In this document: positions 41,102 through 49,563 of the stretch, piece after piece
Layout of the letters: the number at the start of each line of letters is the position of its first letter
Position numbering within the stretch: the stretch's first letter is position 1
From: Clostridiales bacterium CCNA10
GTDB lineage: Bacteria > Bacillota > Clostridia > Oscillospirales > Oscillospiraceae
Direction: 5' to 3'
NCBI GenBank assembly: GCA_003573975.1
Contig: AP018533.1
Coordinates: 2,108,001-2,172,000, forward strand
Length of the DNA: 64,000 bases
Translations under genes and position numbers: made by a program
Notes under the pieces: model-generated
What the model saw: only the letters and a program-made list of their open reading frames with translations
Databases searched by the model: none
Told to the model about the DNA's origin: nothing

Positions 41102-42938
41102 TGCACACACCTCCTGAAAGCAGTCTGTTGGCCCCGCAGCCGGAGCAGCGGGTGCGGCAGTCCGGGGTGGTCACGCTCTGATAGCACAGCTCCCGCTCCC
41201 GCCAGAGGAACTCCGGGGTGACCATGGGGTCGATGCGGCTCCATGGGAACACCTCGTTCCGGGGCCGCTCCCGGTGGGCGTAAAAATCTCCGTCCAGGCC
41301 GCAGGCGGCCAGGGCGTCCATCCAGCGCTGGAAGTCAAAATATTCGCTCCAGGAGTCAAACTTGGCCCCGTGCTGCCAGGCCCACTCCAGCACATCGGCC
41401 AGCCGCCGGTCGCCCCGGGAGAAGATGGCCTCCAGATAGCTGGTCTGTGGGTCGTGCCAGTTGTAGGTGATGGACTTGTCCCGTTTCAGGGCGTCCCGCA
41501 GCAGGTCCACCCGGCGCTGATACTCCTCCACCGGGATCTGAGCATCCCATTGGAAGGCCGTGTTGGGTTTGGGCACGAACCAGGAGGTGGACACGGTGAT
41601 CCGCACGCCCCGGGCCTTGTTGGGGGAGCACTCCCGCCAGGCGAAGTACACCTTCCGGGCCAGATCGGCAATGCCCAGCACGTCCTCGTCGGTCTCGGTG
41701 GGCAGGCCCAGCATAAAATAGAGCTTTACGCCGTTCCACCCGCCGGTGAAGGCGGTGCGCACCGACTGGAGCAGGTCCTCCTCCCGCAGGTTCTTGTTGA
41801 TGGCGTCCCGCAGGCGCTGAGTCCCCGCCTCTGGGGCAAAGGTCAGGCCGCCCTTCCTGACCCGCTGGAGCCGCTCCATCAGGTTCATGGAGAAGGTATC
41901 CGCCCGCATGGAGGGCAGGGACAGGCCGATGTCCCGGGGGGCGCAGTAGTCCAGCAGGTCGTCGCACAGCTCCAGCAGGCAGGGGTAGTCGGTGGAAGAC
42001 AGGGAGGACAGGGTCATCTCCTGATAGCCTGAGTCCTCACAGGCCGCCTTGCCGTACTGGGCCAGCAGCTCCGGGCTACGGGAGCGCACCGGACGGTAGA
42101 CATAGCCCGCCTGGCAGAAGCGGCAGCCCCGGATACAGCCCCGGAACAGCTCCAGCATCACCCGGTCGTGGACGATCTCCGTGGAGGGGATGATGGTCTT
42201 GACGGGGAAATAGGCCCCATCCATATTCTCCACCACACGCTTGCGCACCTTCTCCGGGGCGCCGGAGCCCTCCCGGATCCGCATTTCCTCCAGTGTGCCG
42301 TCCTCCCGGTACACCGGCTCATAAAACGCCGGGACATAGATCCCCGGGATCTGGGCGGCCTCCTGAAGGAACTCCTCCTTGGACCAGCACTCCTCCCGGG
42401 CCTGGCGGTAGAGCTGGATGTACTCCAGGGTGACCTCCTCGCCCTCGCCCACCACGAACAGGTCAACGAAGGGGGCCAGGGGCTCCGGATTATAGGCGCA
42501 GGTCCCCCCCGCCACGATCAGCGGGGTCAGCTCCGGCCGGTCGGCGGAGCGCAGGGGCAGCCCCGCCAGATCCAGCATATTCAGCACATTGCTGTACGCC
42601 ATCTCATAGCCCAGGGAAAAGCCGATGATGTCGAAGTCGGAAATGGGGTCGCCGCTCTCCAGACCGTAGAGCAGCAACCCCTCCCGGCGCATCTCGTCCT
42701 CCATGTCCCCCCAGGGGGCATAGCAGCGCTCGCACCAGAGGCCGTCCACCTCGTTCATCAGGCCGTACAGGATCCGGCAGCCCAGGTTGGACATACCGAT
42801 CTCATAGGTGTCCGGAAAGCACAGGGCATATCGGGTGTCCACCGTCCGCCGATCCTTTACAATGGCGTTATATTCTCCCCCCGTGTAGCGGGCAGGCTTC
42901 TGCACCTTCGGCAGGATATGCTCCAGTGTCCGATTCAT
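41094..42938 (-). CDS. TIGR03960-family B12-binding-like radical-SAM protein
   Basis: The 614-residue product has an N-terminal half with a degenerate cobalamin-like domain (ALCFPDTYEIGMSN) and a radical-SAM domain with the [4Fe-4S] ligands Cys268, Cys272 and Cys275 (CIRGCRFCQ). Later blocks include SSTDYPCLLELCDD and GGWNGVKLYFMLGLPTETDEDV. It matches the TIGR03960 family of uncharacterised radical-SAM enzymes conserved in Clostridia beside spoIVF and ribosomal genes. The C-terminal Cys cluster (CRTRCSGCG) is typical. Confidence 0.9.
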   Translation of the reverse strand: MNRTLEHILPKVQKPARYTGGEYNAIVKDRRTVDTRYALCFPDTYEIGMSNLGCRILYGLMNEVDGLWCERCYAPWGDMEDEMRREGLLLYGLESGDPISDFDIIGFSLGYEMAYSNVLNMLDLAGLPLRSADRPELTPLIVAGGTCAYNPEPLAPFVDLFVVGEGEEVTLEYIQLYRQAREECWSKEEFLQEAAQIPGIYVPAFYEPVYREDGTLEEMRIREGSGAPEKVRKRVVENMDGAYFPVKTIIPSTEIVHDRVMLELFRGCIRGCRFCQAGYVYRPVRSRSPELLAQYGKAACEDSGYQEMTLSSLSSTDYPCLLELCDDLLDYCAPRDIGLSLPSMRADTFSMNLMERLQRVRKGGLTFAPEAGTQRLRDAINKNLREEDLLQSVRTAFTGGWNGVKLYFMLGLPTETDEDVLGIADLARKVYFAWRECSPNKARGVRITVSTSWFVPKPNTAFQWDAQIPVEEYQRRVDLLRDALKRDKSITYNWHDPQTSYLEAIFSRGDRRLADVLEWAWQHGAKFDSWSEYFDFQRWMDALAACGLDGDFYAHRERPRNEVFPWSRIDPMVTPEFLWRERELCYQSVTTPDCRTRCSGCGANRLLSGGVCNG

Positions 42939-42972
42939 GTCGCTCCTCCAGTTCTCTCTGCATAGGTAAATT

Positions 42973-43575
42973 CTATTTTACCTGTTTCCGCCGAATATGA
43001 CAACCCCTTTTTCCTTCCTTTTCCGGACACAGCGCAGAAAATAACCAGCAGGAGGTCAGAAATAATGTGGCAGTCCCTCCAAAGCATACCAGAAGCCCCC
43101 CCATAAGAAGCAGTCCCGCAGTGAGAAACCGGTCCAGACGCGCCCCGAGCCAGTGGGTCCGGGCTGGACCCATCAGCCAGGCCAGCACACACCGTAGCAC
43201 CCGCCCTCCATCCATCTGCCCCACAGGCAGCAGGTTAAAGCAGGCCAGCGCCAGATTCAGCCCGGCAAACAGTCCACCCCCCGTCAAAGGGCTGAAGGCC
43301 AGGGCCAGCGCCAAATTGGCACCCGGTCCGGCCAGAGCGGCCAGCAGCTCTCCCCCATAGGACAGTGTCCGGTCCACCTCCATCTCCGCCCCCACCGCCG
43401 TCAGACGCACCCGCCGCACCCTGGCCCCCAGCGCCCGGAGGGCCGCCCAGTGGCCCAGCTCATGGAGCGCACAGGCCAGCAGCGCCAGAGGAACCACGCC
43501 CTGACGGTCCAGGTAGTTGAGCCACGCGGTTAGCAGCAGAAAGCCGCCGGTGACCTCCACCCTGCCCAGCCGCAT
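42973..43575 (-). CDS. spoIVFB: SpoIVFB-like site-2 protease
   Basis: This 200-residue intramembrane metalloprotease has the HExxH zinc motif at residues 38-42 (HELGH) in a membrane helix and the second motif NLLPVGQMDGGR near 125. SpoIVFB-type proteases cut pro-sigma-K in the mother cell during sporulation. It directly follows the M23-domain gene; the coding regions are almost contiguous. The start ATG has GAGG right before it, so a start a little upstream inside the M23 gene cannot be excluded. Confidence 0.85.
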   Translation of the reverse strand: MRLGRVEVTGGFLLLTAWLNYLDRQGVVPLALLACALHELGHWAALRALGARVRRVRLTAVGAEMEVDRTLSYGGELLAALAGPGANLALALAFSPLTGGGLFAGLNLALACFNLLPVGQMDGGRVLRCVLAWLMGPARTHWLGARLDRFLTAGLLLMGGLLVCFGGTATLFLTSCWLFSALCPEKEGKRGCHIRRKQVK

Positions 43576-43577
43576 CC

Positions 43578-44588
43578 TCAAGCGCTTAGAAACTCCACAT
43601 AGTAGGAGGGATCCAGGTGCAGGCCGTTCCATTTCAGCTCCAGATGCAGATGGGGTCCGGTGGCCACCCCTGTGGACCCGACCTCCGCTACCTTCTCCCC
43701 TGCCGCCACCAGCTGCCCTTTGGACACACACAGCTTGCTGCAATGGGCATAAAAGGACTTGATCCCGTTCCCATGGTCCAGCTGGAGGTACAGGCCGTGG
43801 GTGTCATTTTTCCCGATATAGTCCACCGTCCCGTCGGCAAAGGCTCCGATGGCATCCCCTTCCTGCCCCCCGATGTCCACCCCGTTGTGAAACTTATACT
43901 CCCCGTCCACGGGGTGGTCCCGGTAGCCGTAGGTAGAGCGCAGATGGCCCAGCAGCGGGGTCACCATCTGGAGTTCTCCTAGGGAGATCTGGTCCATGGT
44001 ATAGTTCTCCGGCAGAGCAGGCCCTGTGTAATTCGCCCGCAGAATGACCGTTCCCACCGCCGGGGCTGCCGGCTCCTCCTGGACCTGCGCTGGTGCAGCC
44101 GCCTGCGGCGGAACAAACCAGTCCTCCGGGACCTGCTCCAGGCGGAGGTAGTGAGCCGCCTGCTCTGCCGTTCCCGCCGGCCGGTTCAGAAAATCCTGCT
44201 CCATTTGGAAGGACGCCTCAGCGGCGTAGTCCTCCGCCCCCTCGGGCAGGCCGCCCTCCGCGCCGAACACCTGGATGCAGAATTCCCCCAGCTCTCCCAG
44301 GATGGGGCCCTGACCGGACAGGGATTCCCCCAGTGCGGAGAAAGCGGCCCGAAAGTCGGTGTCCGCCGTCAGAACAGTCTGGAGCCGCTGTTGGAGCTGG
44401 GCCATCCGGCTGGAGGGCGACGCGCCCCGCCCCGCGAAAACCGCCAGGAACAAAGCCAGACAGACCCCCAGCTGTATCAGGCGCACCCGCTCCCGGGAGC
44501 GCGGTGCAGCTCCTCTCCCCCGCTCCGCTGGTCTGGGCGGACGCGCTCTTCTTCTTCGGCTGACCCACTGTGCGGACTGGTTGTACAT
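43578..44588 (-). CDS. spoIVFA: SpoIVFA-like M23-domain protein
   Basis: The 336-residue protein has a basic N-terminus, one membrane helix at about 38-55 (LIQLGVCLALFLAVFAG), a 140-residue helical stalk, and an M23/LytM domain (about 225-330) with FHNGVDIGG and HLHLELKW. It is followed by a site-2 protease, so it is taken as the SpoIVFA-type partner that holds and regulates SpoIVFB. HxxxD and HxH are present, so the M23 site may be active, unlike in B. subtilis SpoIVFA. Another option is a SpoIIQ-like protein. Confidence 0.75.
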   Translation of the reverse strand: MYNQSAQWVSRRRRARPPRPAERGRGAAPRSRERVRLIQLGVCLALFLAVFAGRGASPSSRMAQLQQRLQTVLTADTDFRAAFSALGESLSGQGPILGELGEFCIQVFGAEGGLPEGAEDYAAEASFQMEQDFLNRPAGTAEQAAHYLRLEQVPEDWFVPPQAAAPAQVQEEPAAPAVGTVILRANYTGPALPENYTMDQISLGELQMVTPLLGHLRSTYGYRDHPVDGEYKFHNGVDIGGQEGDAIGAFADGTVDYIGKNDTHGLYLQLDHGNGIKSFYAHCSKLCVSKGQLVAAGEKVAEVGSTGVATGPHLHLELKWNGLHLDPSYYVEFLSA

Positions 44589-44658
44589 CCCGACCCCTCC
44601 CTCATCCGGTCTCTTTCGGACCCTTCAAGATATTCCCGGGAAGTTTCCGATATTCCTC

Positions 44659-44687
44659 TTGACAGCAGGGAGGGAAATTACTATAAT
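44659..44687 (+). promoter_or_regulatory. Promoter of tRNA-Pro
   Basis: TTGACA (44659-44664), 17-base spacer, TATAAT (44682-44687), 17 bases before the tRNA. Confidence 0.88.
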
Positions 44688-44704
44688 AGAATAGCTTTCA
44701 TAAT

Positions 44705-44781
44705 CGGGGTGTGGCGAAGCTTGGTATCGCGCTTGGTTCGGGTCCAAGAGGCCCCGGGTTCGAATCCCGGCACTCCGACCA
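44705..44781 (+). tRNA. tRNA-Pro (anticodon CGG)
   Basis: 77 bases including encoded CCA: acceptor CGGGGTG/CACTCCG, anticodon stem CTTGG/CCAAG with loop TTCGGGT, T arm GGTTCGAATCC. It lies immediately before the ICE end. Confidence 0.93.
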
Positions 44782-44783
44782 TG

Positions 44784-44834
44784 CGGGGTGTCCTTATAGG
44801 ATCTGAGTATCCTACAAAGGACACTCCGCATTTT
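44784..44834 (+). terminator. Terminator of tRNA-Pro at the ICE boundary
   Basis: GCGGGGTGTCC pairs with GGACACTCCGC around an inner stem (AGGAT/ATCCT), followed by ATTTTTT. The stop codon of the resolvase-like gene lies inside it, so it marks the junction of chromosome and ICE to within a few tens of bases. Confidence 0.75.
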
Positions 44835-45186
44835 TTATTGTCAAAATTGGGGCAGCGCCGTTTTCATCGAACACCAGCCGATCCCGGATGCACAGGAGCT
44901 TTACCTTGTGCCGGGTGAGCAGGTCAATGTAGCTTTGGGTCATTCCCCACTCCCGGCCTATCCGGGTCAAATTATGGACTAACACCACATCTACCTTGCC
45001 AGCGACCACGGCCTCGGTCACTTTCTGGAGCGCCGGGCGGTCTAATGTGAGCCCGCTGCCGTATTCGTCCGCAGCGCCGATGATGGTATATCCCGCCTGC
45101 TTTGCGTAAAGCTGGAGCAGAAACCGCTGGTGTTCCAATGCGAAAGAATCGTCATGGGCGACACGGCAATAGAGAAATGCTCTCAT
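44812..45186 (-). CDS. Small resolvase-domain protein without catalytic serine
   Basis: The 124-residue protein starts MRAFLYCRVAHDDSFALEHQ and continues VHNLTRIGREW, the resolvase N-terminal fold. At the position of the catalytic Ser after YCRV is Ala10, so it should not cut DNA. It ends after the resolvase domain with no DNA-binding tail. It follows the large recombinase by 14 bases and could be a regulatory or directionality partner; its last 12 residues are read from the terminator region. Confidence 0.75.
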   Translation of the reverse strand: MRAFLYCRVAHDDSFALEHQRFLLQLYAKQAGYTIIGAADEYGSGLTLDRPALQKVTEAVVAGKVDVVLVHNLTRIGREWGMTQSYIDLLTRHKVKLLCIRDRLVFDENGAAPILTIKNAECPL

Positions 45187-45200
45187 ATCCCACACCACCT

Positions 45201-46901
45201 TTACACCGCCGGGGCGTAGCTTAATGCTACGCCTTTTCTCGTTTCCAGCAGAATATCCCGCTCGGGGATTTTCCGGCGATCCGGCACATCAAAGGCACCG
45301 ATGCAGTTGTAGTGGATCGTCACACGCTGATTGGTAACACCGTCCTCCTTGACCGCAGGATAGACCTCGATGTACTCAATGAGTTCGGCAACCATGCGCT
45401 TGGTAATGGTGGTAGCTTCTGTGTAGCGGCGCACCGTTTCCAAGAAGGTGTCCACATCCATCCGCTTATCTTCCAGCTTTTTCAGTTCCAGACGAAGCGC
45501 CTTGATTTTCTTGGCGTTTTCGCCCTGCTCTTGCTCATACCGCTTGGACATTTTGGCAAATCGGGCATCGTCGATCTTACCGGACACATTGTCCTCATAG
45601 AGCCGTTCAAAGAGCATATCCAGCTCCCCGTCCCGGGCCAGCAGCCCGTCCAGCTCCCGTTTCTTGCGTACCCGGTCATTTTCCGCTACCTTGGCGGAGC
45701 GGCCCACCATCGCCTTGATAAAGTCGTTTTCATACTCATTGGCGAAACAGGCCAGACGGTGTACCTCATAGAGCACGACCTGCTCCAAGAAGTCCAGACG
45801 GATATAGTGGGTAGACGCGCATTTGCGGAGCCCGGAATTGTGGTTCTGGCAGCTAAAGAATTTAATATCGTGGTTGCCCTGGTTGAAGTGGAAATTCAAA
45901 TTGCCTCCGCACTCCGGGCATTTCAGATAGCCGGAAAAGACGCTGGGCTCTTGGGTAACGGTGGGGCGCTTGCGCCGTGTCCCGGCTTTTAACGCCTGTA
46001 CCTTTTCCCAAGTTGGCCGGTCAATGATAGGCTCATGGACATTGAGGAAGATCGCCCGGTTCTCCTCCGGGTTCTCAATCCGGCGCTTCATTTTATAGGA
46101 TTTGGAATAGCTTTTGAAGTTGATGACATCACCGCAGTATTCCTGCGTGGTCAAAATCTTCTTGATTGTGGTGTGCCCCCATTTTGTAGGCTCCACGGTG
46201 CTTTTGGAGCCACCTCTGCTTGTACCCCTGCTGCGCCAGTAGTAGGTCGGGTTGACGATCCCATCCGCACCGAGGGCAGCGGCAGTTTCAGCCAGCCCGT
46301 AACCGTCCAGCGCCATGCGGTAGATACGGCGTACCACCTCGGCGGCCTCCGGGTCAATCACCCAAAACCGGGGATCGTCGGGGTTCTTTATGTAGCCGTA
46401 GGGCGGCGGGGAAAGCGGAATCCCAGCGTTGCCTTTCATCTTGTTGACGATCCGGCGCTTCTTGGAAATGTCCTTGGCGTAGTATTCATTCATAATGTTT
46501 TTGAACGGGGTGAAATCGTCCTCTCCCTCGTCGCTGTCCACGCCATCGGAAACGGCCACCAGCCGCACATCATGGAGCGGGAAAAATTCCTCGGTGAGCT
46601 TGCCCACCTCAATGTAGTTGCGGCCCAGCCGGGAGAGGTCTTTCACGAACACCGCCGAGATATATCCGGCCTCGATTGCGGCAATCATCTTCTGAAAGCC
46701 GGGGCGCTTCATGGTAGTGCCGGTAATACCGTCATCCACGAAAAAGATAGTGTCCGTGTAGCCCTTGTCCTTGGCAGCCTTTTGGAGAATTTTCTTTTGG
46801 TTCTGGATGCTGTTGGACTCGCTGTCCATGTTATCGTCACGGCTCAGGCGGCAGTAGAGAGCGGCTGTGCCGGTAGAGATTTTCTTGCTTGACTGTTTCA
46901 A
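45201..46901 (-). CDS. Large serine recombinase (ICE integrase)
   Basis: This 566-residue protein starts at a TTG (LKQSSKKIST) five bases after AGGAGG; the long open frame upstream belongs to other genes. The catalytic Ser20 is in YCRLSRDDN, followed by VKDLSRLGRNYI, the recombinase domain (GIPLSPPPYGYIKN), a zinc ribbon (CPECGGNL, CASTHY) and a coiled coil (LELKKLEDKRMD). Such enzymes of the TnpX/Tn4451 type excise and integrate conjugative elements. It appears complete. Confidence 0.9.
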   Translation of the reverse strand: MKQSSKKISTGTAALYCRLSRDDNMDSESNSIQNQKKILQKAAKDKGYTDTIFFVDDGITGTTMKRPGFQKMIAAIEAGYISAVFVKDLSRLGRNYIEVGKLTEEFFPLHDVRLVAVSDGVDSDEGEDDFTPFKNIMNEYYAKDISKKRRIVNKMKGNAGIPLSPPPYGYIKNPDDPRFWVIDPEAAEVVRRIYRMALDGYGLAETAAALGADGIVNPTYYWRSRGTSRGGSKSTVEPTKWGHTTIKKILTTQEYCGDVINFKSYSKSYKMKRRIENPEENRAIFLNVHEPIIDRPTWEKVQALKAGTRRKRPTVTQEPSVFSGYLKCPECGGNLNFHFNQGNHDIKFFSCQNHNSGLRKCASTHYIRLDFLEQVVLYEVHRLACFANEYENDFIKAMVGRSAKVAENDRVRKKRELDGLLARDGELDMLFERLYEDNVSGKIDDARFAKMSKRYEQEQGENAKKIKALRLELKKLEDKRMDVDTFLETVRRYTEATTITKRMVAELIEYIEVYPAVKEDGVTNQRVTIHYNCIGAFDVPDRRKIPERDILLETRKGVALSYAPAV

Positions 46902-46993
46902 AATATCCTCCTTCCTGCAATCAAGCAAGAGGTTCTTATCTATGTATATTATACCTCTGCCGACTGCCCGTGTTAAGGATGTCGACGGAACAG

Positions 46994-47140
46994 TTAAGCT
47001 GGCTCCAGATCGGCCAGCATCAGCTTCAACAGGATGTCGCGCATGGACTCGCCTTTGTCCTTGTAGACGGGCGTGACAATGAATTGGATTTTGCCGACTT
47101 GATAGGTGTATTCCTCCTTGACGGGTACGGGATCTTCCAT
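46994..47140 (-). CDS. TnpW-like small protein
   Basis: This 48-codon gene encodes MEDPVPVKEEYTYQVGKIQF, then IVTPVYKDKGESMRDILLKL and a short end. The KIG-T-Y/IV-V-K-K-E-M-D-L pattern fits the transposon-encoded TnpW family, which is always found just upstream of the large serine recombinase in these ICEs. A GGAGG ribosome site is present. Function unknown; excision control is a common guess. Confidence 0.7.
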   Translation of the reverse strand: MEDPVPVKEEYTYQVGKIQFIVTPVYKDKGESMRDILLKLMLADLEPA

Positions 47141-47250
47141 GTGGGCCTCCTTCCAGAGCGATAAGAAACAATGACCGACAGTCCCCCTTGTCCCGTGGGG
47201 AAACGCAAAAAGGCGGCACCTTCAGCGGTGCCGCCCTCTTGCCTTGCTCC

Positions 47251-47275
47251 ACTTTGGGACAACTTGTCCCAAGCT
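47251..47275. repeat. 25-bp palindrome, ICE type, copy 1
   Basis: ACTTTGGGACA-ACT-TGTCCCAAGCT at the stop codon of the 66-aa gene. Confidence 0.8.
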
Positions 47276-47475
47276 CAGTAGGGACTGTTCTCAAAGTGCT
47301 GCTGGGCCTCCTCCAGCCCGCAGAAATCAAAGACCTCATGGAGCTCCGCCACCACACGCCGGATGTCCGTGGGAGAAAACCCGCAGTTTTCCATAGCGTA
47401 AATGACATAGCCACGGCAGGCGTTGTTGCTCCACGGCTGTGCAAGCAGGGCCGCCAGTTCGGGATCATACTTCAT
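47275..47475 (-). CDS. Conserved ICE small protein, 66 aa
   Basis: The protein reads MKYDPELAALLAQPWSNNAC, a helical core (GYVIYAMENCGFSPTDIRRV) and ends FENSPY. It has a strong AAGGAGG site and is a standard gene of this ICE family between the sigma-like factor and TnpW. No domain name is known to me. Soluble, acidic; possibly a regulatory partner. The earlier in-frame start 219 bases upstream is rejected as non-coding leader. Confidence 0.7.
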   Translation of the reverse strand: MKYDPELAALLAQPWSNNACRGYVIYAMENCGFSPTDIRRVVAELHEVFDFCGLEEAQQHFENSPY

Positions 47476-47804
47476 GTTGGTTTCCTCCTTGATAAAAGTT
47501 TCGGGAGCGCCACGCTCATTTCCTTGGCCCGTCATAAGACAGCAATACTCAGCATGACGCTCCCGAGGGAGCGTCGGCCCGGAGGGGCAAGCGGCCAGCT
47601 TGTCCGACTGCGGATCGTGGCCGTGGGGTGGCTTGTCCCACTTGCGGCGCTGGTGTTGTTCGCTCGTTCTCCTGCCGGAAAAGTCACAGCGCACCCGCCG
47701 CTTGGCTCCCCGCTCTATGCCTCGAGGCCGTCGCTATTCAGTTGTTGATCGGATGTTACTCCTCTCATATACCAAGGACATCTGGCAGATCATTTCGGAC
47801 GGGT
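47476..47804. other. Spacer between sigma-like and 66-aa genes
   Basis: About 330 bases with no credible gene. It contains the hairpin GACGCTCCCGAGGGAGCGTC (47556-47575) and GC-rich imperfect repeats. It may be a leader of the 66-aa gene. Confidence 0.35.
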
Positions 47805-48227
47805 TTACAGGCACTTTTTCAAATACTGTTTCATCTTCTCAAGTCCCCGCTCCACAGAGCGCCGCACAGCACTCTCATGGACACCCTCTGCCCTTGCTAC
47901 TTCGGAATAGCTCTTGCCGAGGATCACACAGGCATCCACCCGGCGGCCCTGCGTTTCCGGCAGAGAATTGAGCGCAACACACAGATTGCAGAACAGCTCC
48001 ATGCGTTCCAGCAGCTCCTGCGGGGTGGGTTCAGAAACACAGGCGGAGTATTCGATCCCGTCCTCGCAATCGAGGGAATACTGCGCCTTGTTGCGGACAA
48101 TCCGCCGCTGATAGGCAGCCTCGTACAGTCTGCTTGCCCGGAGCTCGTCAGCCACTTCCTCGGAAACCTCTATGTATTCGTCGTGGGTGTACCACGGGTA
48201 AAAGTCTTTCAGATTGATGGTCGTCAT
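47805..48227 (-). CDS. Sigma-70 region-4-like factor of the ICE
   Basis: This 140-residue protein starts MTTINLKDFYPWYTHDEYIE, has a central helical part (CNLCVALNSLPETQGRR) and a C-terminal helix-turn-helix (LGKSYSEVARAEGVHESAVRRSVERG) like region 4 of sigma-70. It is probably the ICE transcription regulator that guides RNA polymerase to conjugation or excision promoters. Translation may be controlled by the stem that buries its ribosome site (48237-48281). The relic retains its first 34 codons. Confidence 0.8.
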   Translation of the reverse strand: MTTINLKDFYPWYTHDEYIEVSEEVADELRASRLYEAAYQRRIVRNKAQYSLDCEDGIEYSACVSEPTPQELLERMELFCNLCVALNSLPETQGRRVDACVILGKSYSEVARAEGVHESAVRRSVERGLEKMKQYLKKCL

Positions 48228-48640
48228 TTGTAATTCCTCCGTTCAGATGGTTAGGGTGTGAATGGCGATCTGAACGGAGGGCGGCGGAGATTGGCAGCCG
48301 GGGCCACCTTCGCCCACATCAGGACAACTTGTCCCAAAGTGGATAAAACAAAATACGCCTGTATGCCGCAACGACACACAAGCGCATAAAACTACATTTT
48401 CACTTATGTACTGCCATATTTCGCATCCACTGCCGGGATGCTCCCATCGGGCGGACGGGCTTTTTTTGACAAATTAGGAGGATGGAAAACGAAAAAGGAC
48501 ACAGCGATACCTCCCAGATACCGCCGTATCCTTAAAAAAGGGCGACTTTAACACACCCTCCGTATTCTCATTTTTCAAAAAGAAAACGGCGGCTTGAAAT
48601 TGCTATTTCAAAACCGCCGTATGGCTACTGTATTTTGTTT
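48228..48640 (-). ncRNA. Conserved structured leader of the sigma-like gene (ICE copy)
   Basis: A 410-base non-coding stretch matching 19200-19590. In transcript order: hairpin ACGGCGG-TTTTGAAAT/ATTTCAA-CCGCCGT (48587-48621), block with ACGGCGGTATCTGGGAGG and CGCTGTGTC (about 48500-48535), block CAGTACATAAGTGAAAATGT (about 48394-48413), a palindrome (48316-48340), and a perfect 13-bp stem (48269-48281 with 48237-48249, loop 19) that contains the GGAGG site of the sigma-like gene. Confidence 0.55.
48316..48340. repeat. 25-bp palindrome, ICE type, copy 2
   Basis: ACATCAGGACA-ACT-TGTCCCAAAGT; the left arm is imperfect. It lies in the sigma-like leader. Confidence 0.65.
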
Positions 48641-48715
48641 TGGCACATGGATATTCAGCCGCCAAAACAACGGTTTTTTTATTATCCCGTTGGGCGGTCA
48701 AGCTTGAACAAAAAA

Positions 48716-49561
48716 TCAGACTAGAGAATCATTTTCAACATAATGCCCTTTCGTAATAAAGCCTTCCGGCATCTTCGCTCCATCGACAACAATGCGAGTA
48801 AATAATATCGGCAGTCCTGCCGATATTTCAAAGATCTTTCCGTATTGAATCTGGAAGTGGATGTGTGGCTCACTCGTATTGCCGCTGTTCCCACACTTGG
48901 CAATTACCTGGCCTCTGCTAACTCGATCTCCTTTTTGTACGCATAGGCTGTTCGGAAGGAGATGCGCTATCACGCTGTACTCATGTTTGCTGTGACGAAT
49001 AACGATATGGTTCCCTCTCACATCCGAAGCGGCGCAATCAACCTCTCCTTCTGCAACGATTGGCGTATTTGGAAAGTGACTTACCGCAGAAATGACAACG
49101 CCATCTGCCGGAGCCAAAACATCTTTTGCATAACAGAAGTAGTTCTCTAATTGCTTGCGTTCACCCGCAAAAGTAGCATCTTCGCTGTTCTTTATAAAAA
49201 AGTCGTAAGCATATCGCTGGGATGGAAGAAACCAAGAATGGGAACTTTCTCTGTCAATTCCGCCATTTACCACAAACCACTTTCCGTTAAACGGAAGCGA
49301 GTAATGTACTTGTGGCTTGTATGAATTTTTATCTGGGAGATGGAAGCCATGTCTTATATGTGCAATAAGTATCCCAGCGAGCATCCATAAATTTTGACCG
49401 AGAAATATTAAATTTGATATGTCGCTGCGTGCGGGCGAAAATACACTTGCAAATCCACACAATCCGAACAAGAAGAATAGAGTTAAGTACGGGTTATCCA
49501 GAAAAACGCCTATAAAACCAATCCAAAACAACCATTGTAATTTTGAAATAAATTTAAGCAT
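48716..49561 (-). CDS. Membrane-anchored M23 peptidase (ICE cargo)
   Basis: This 281-residue protein has two N-terminal membrane helices (about 8-42) and an extracellular LytM/M23 domain. Metal and catalytic blocks are RYAYDFF in place of HxxxD, GNHIVIRHSKHEYSVIAHL, and the final HIHFQIQ (HxH). Such peptidases cut peptidoglycan cross-links or are linked to bacteriocin resistance. AT-rich codon use differs from ICE core genes, so it is cargo. It follows the XRE-TPR regulator by two bases, so the regulator probably controls it. Confidence 0.8.
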   Translation of the reverse strand: MLKFISKLQWLFWIGFIGVFLDNPYLTLFFLFGLCGFASVFSPARSDISNLIFLGQNLWMLAGILIAHIRHGFHLPDKNSYKPQVHYSLPFNGKWFVVNGGIDRESSHSWFLPSQRYAYDFFIKNSEDATFAGERKQLENYFCYAKDVLAPADGVVISAVSHFPNTPIVAEGEVDCAASDVRGNHIVIRHSKHEYSVIAHLLPNSLCVQKGDRVSRGQVIAKCGNSGNTSEPHIHFQIQYGKIFEISAGLPILFTRIVVDGAKMPEGFITKGHYVENDSLV

Positions 49562-49563
49562 AG

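Noticed and set aside
47026-47262. Minus-strand open frame of 78 codons overlapping the TnpW-like gene
   Set aside because: It is in another frame; the TnpW-like gene has the ribosome site and the family pattern.
46902-47468. N-terminal extension of the large serine recombinase
   Set aside because: The extension covers TnpW and a palindrome; the TTG after AGGAGG gives the normal recombinase N-terminus.
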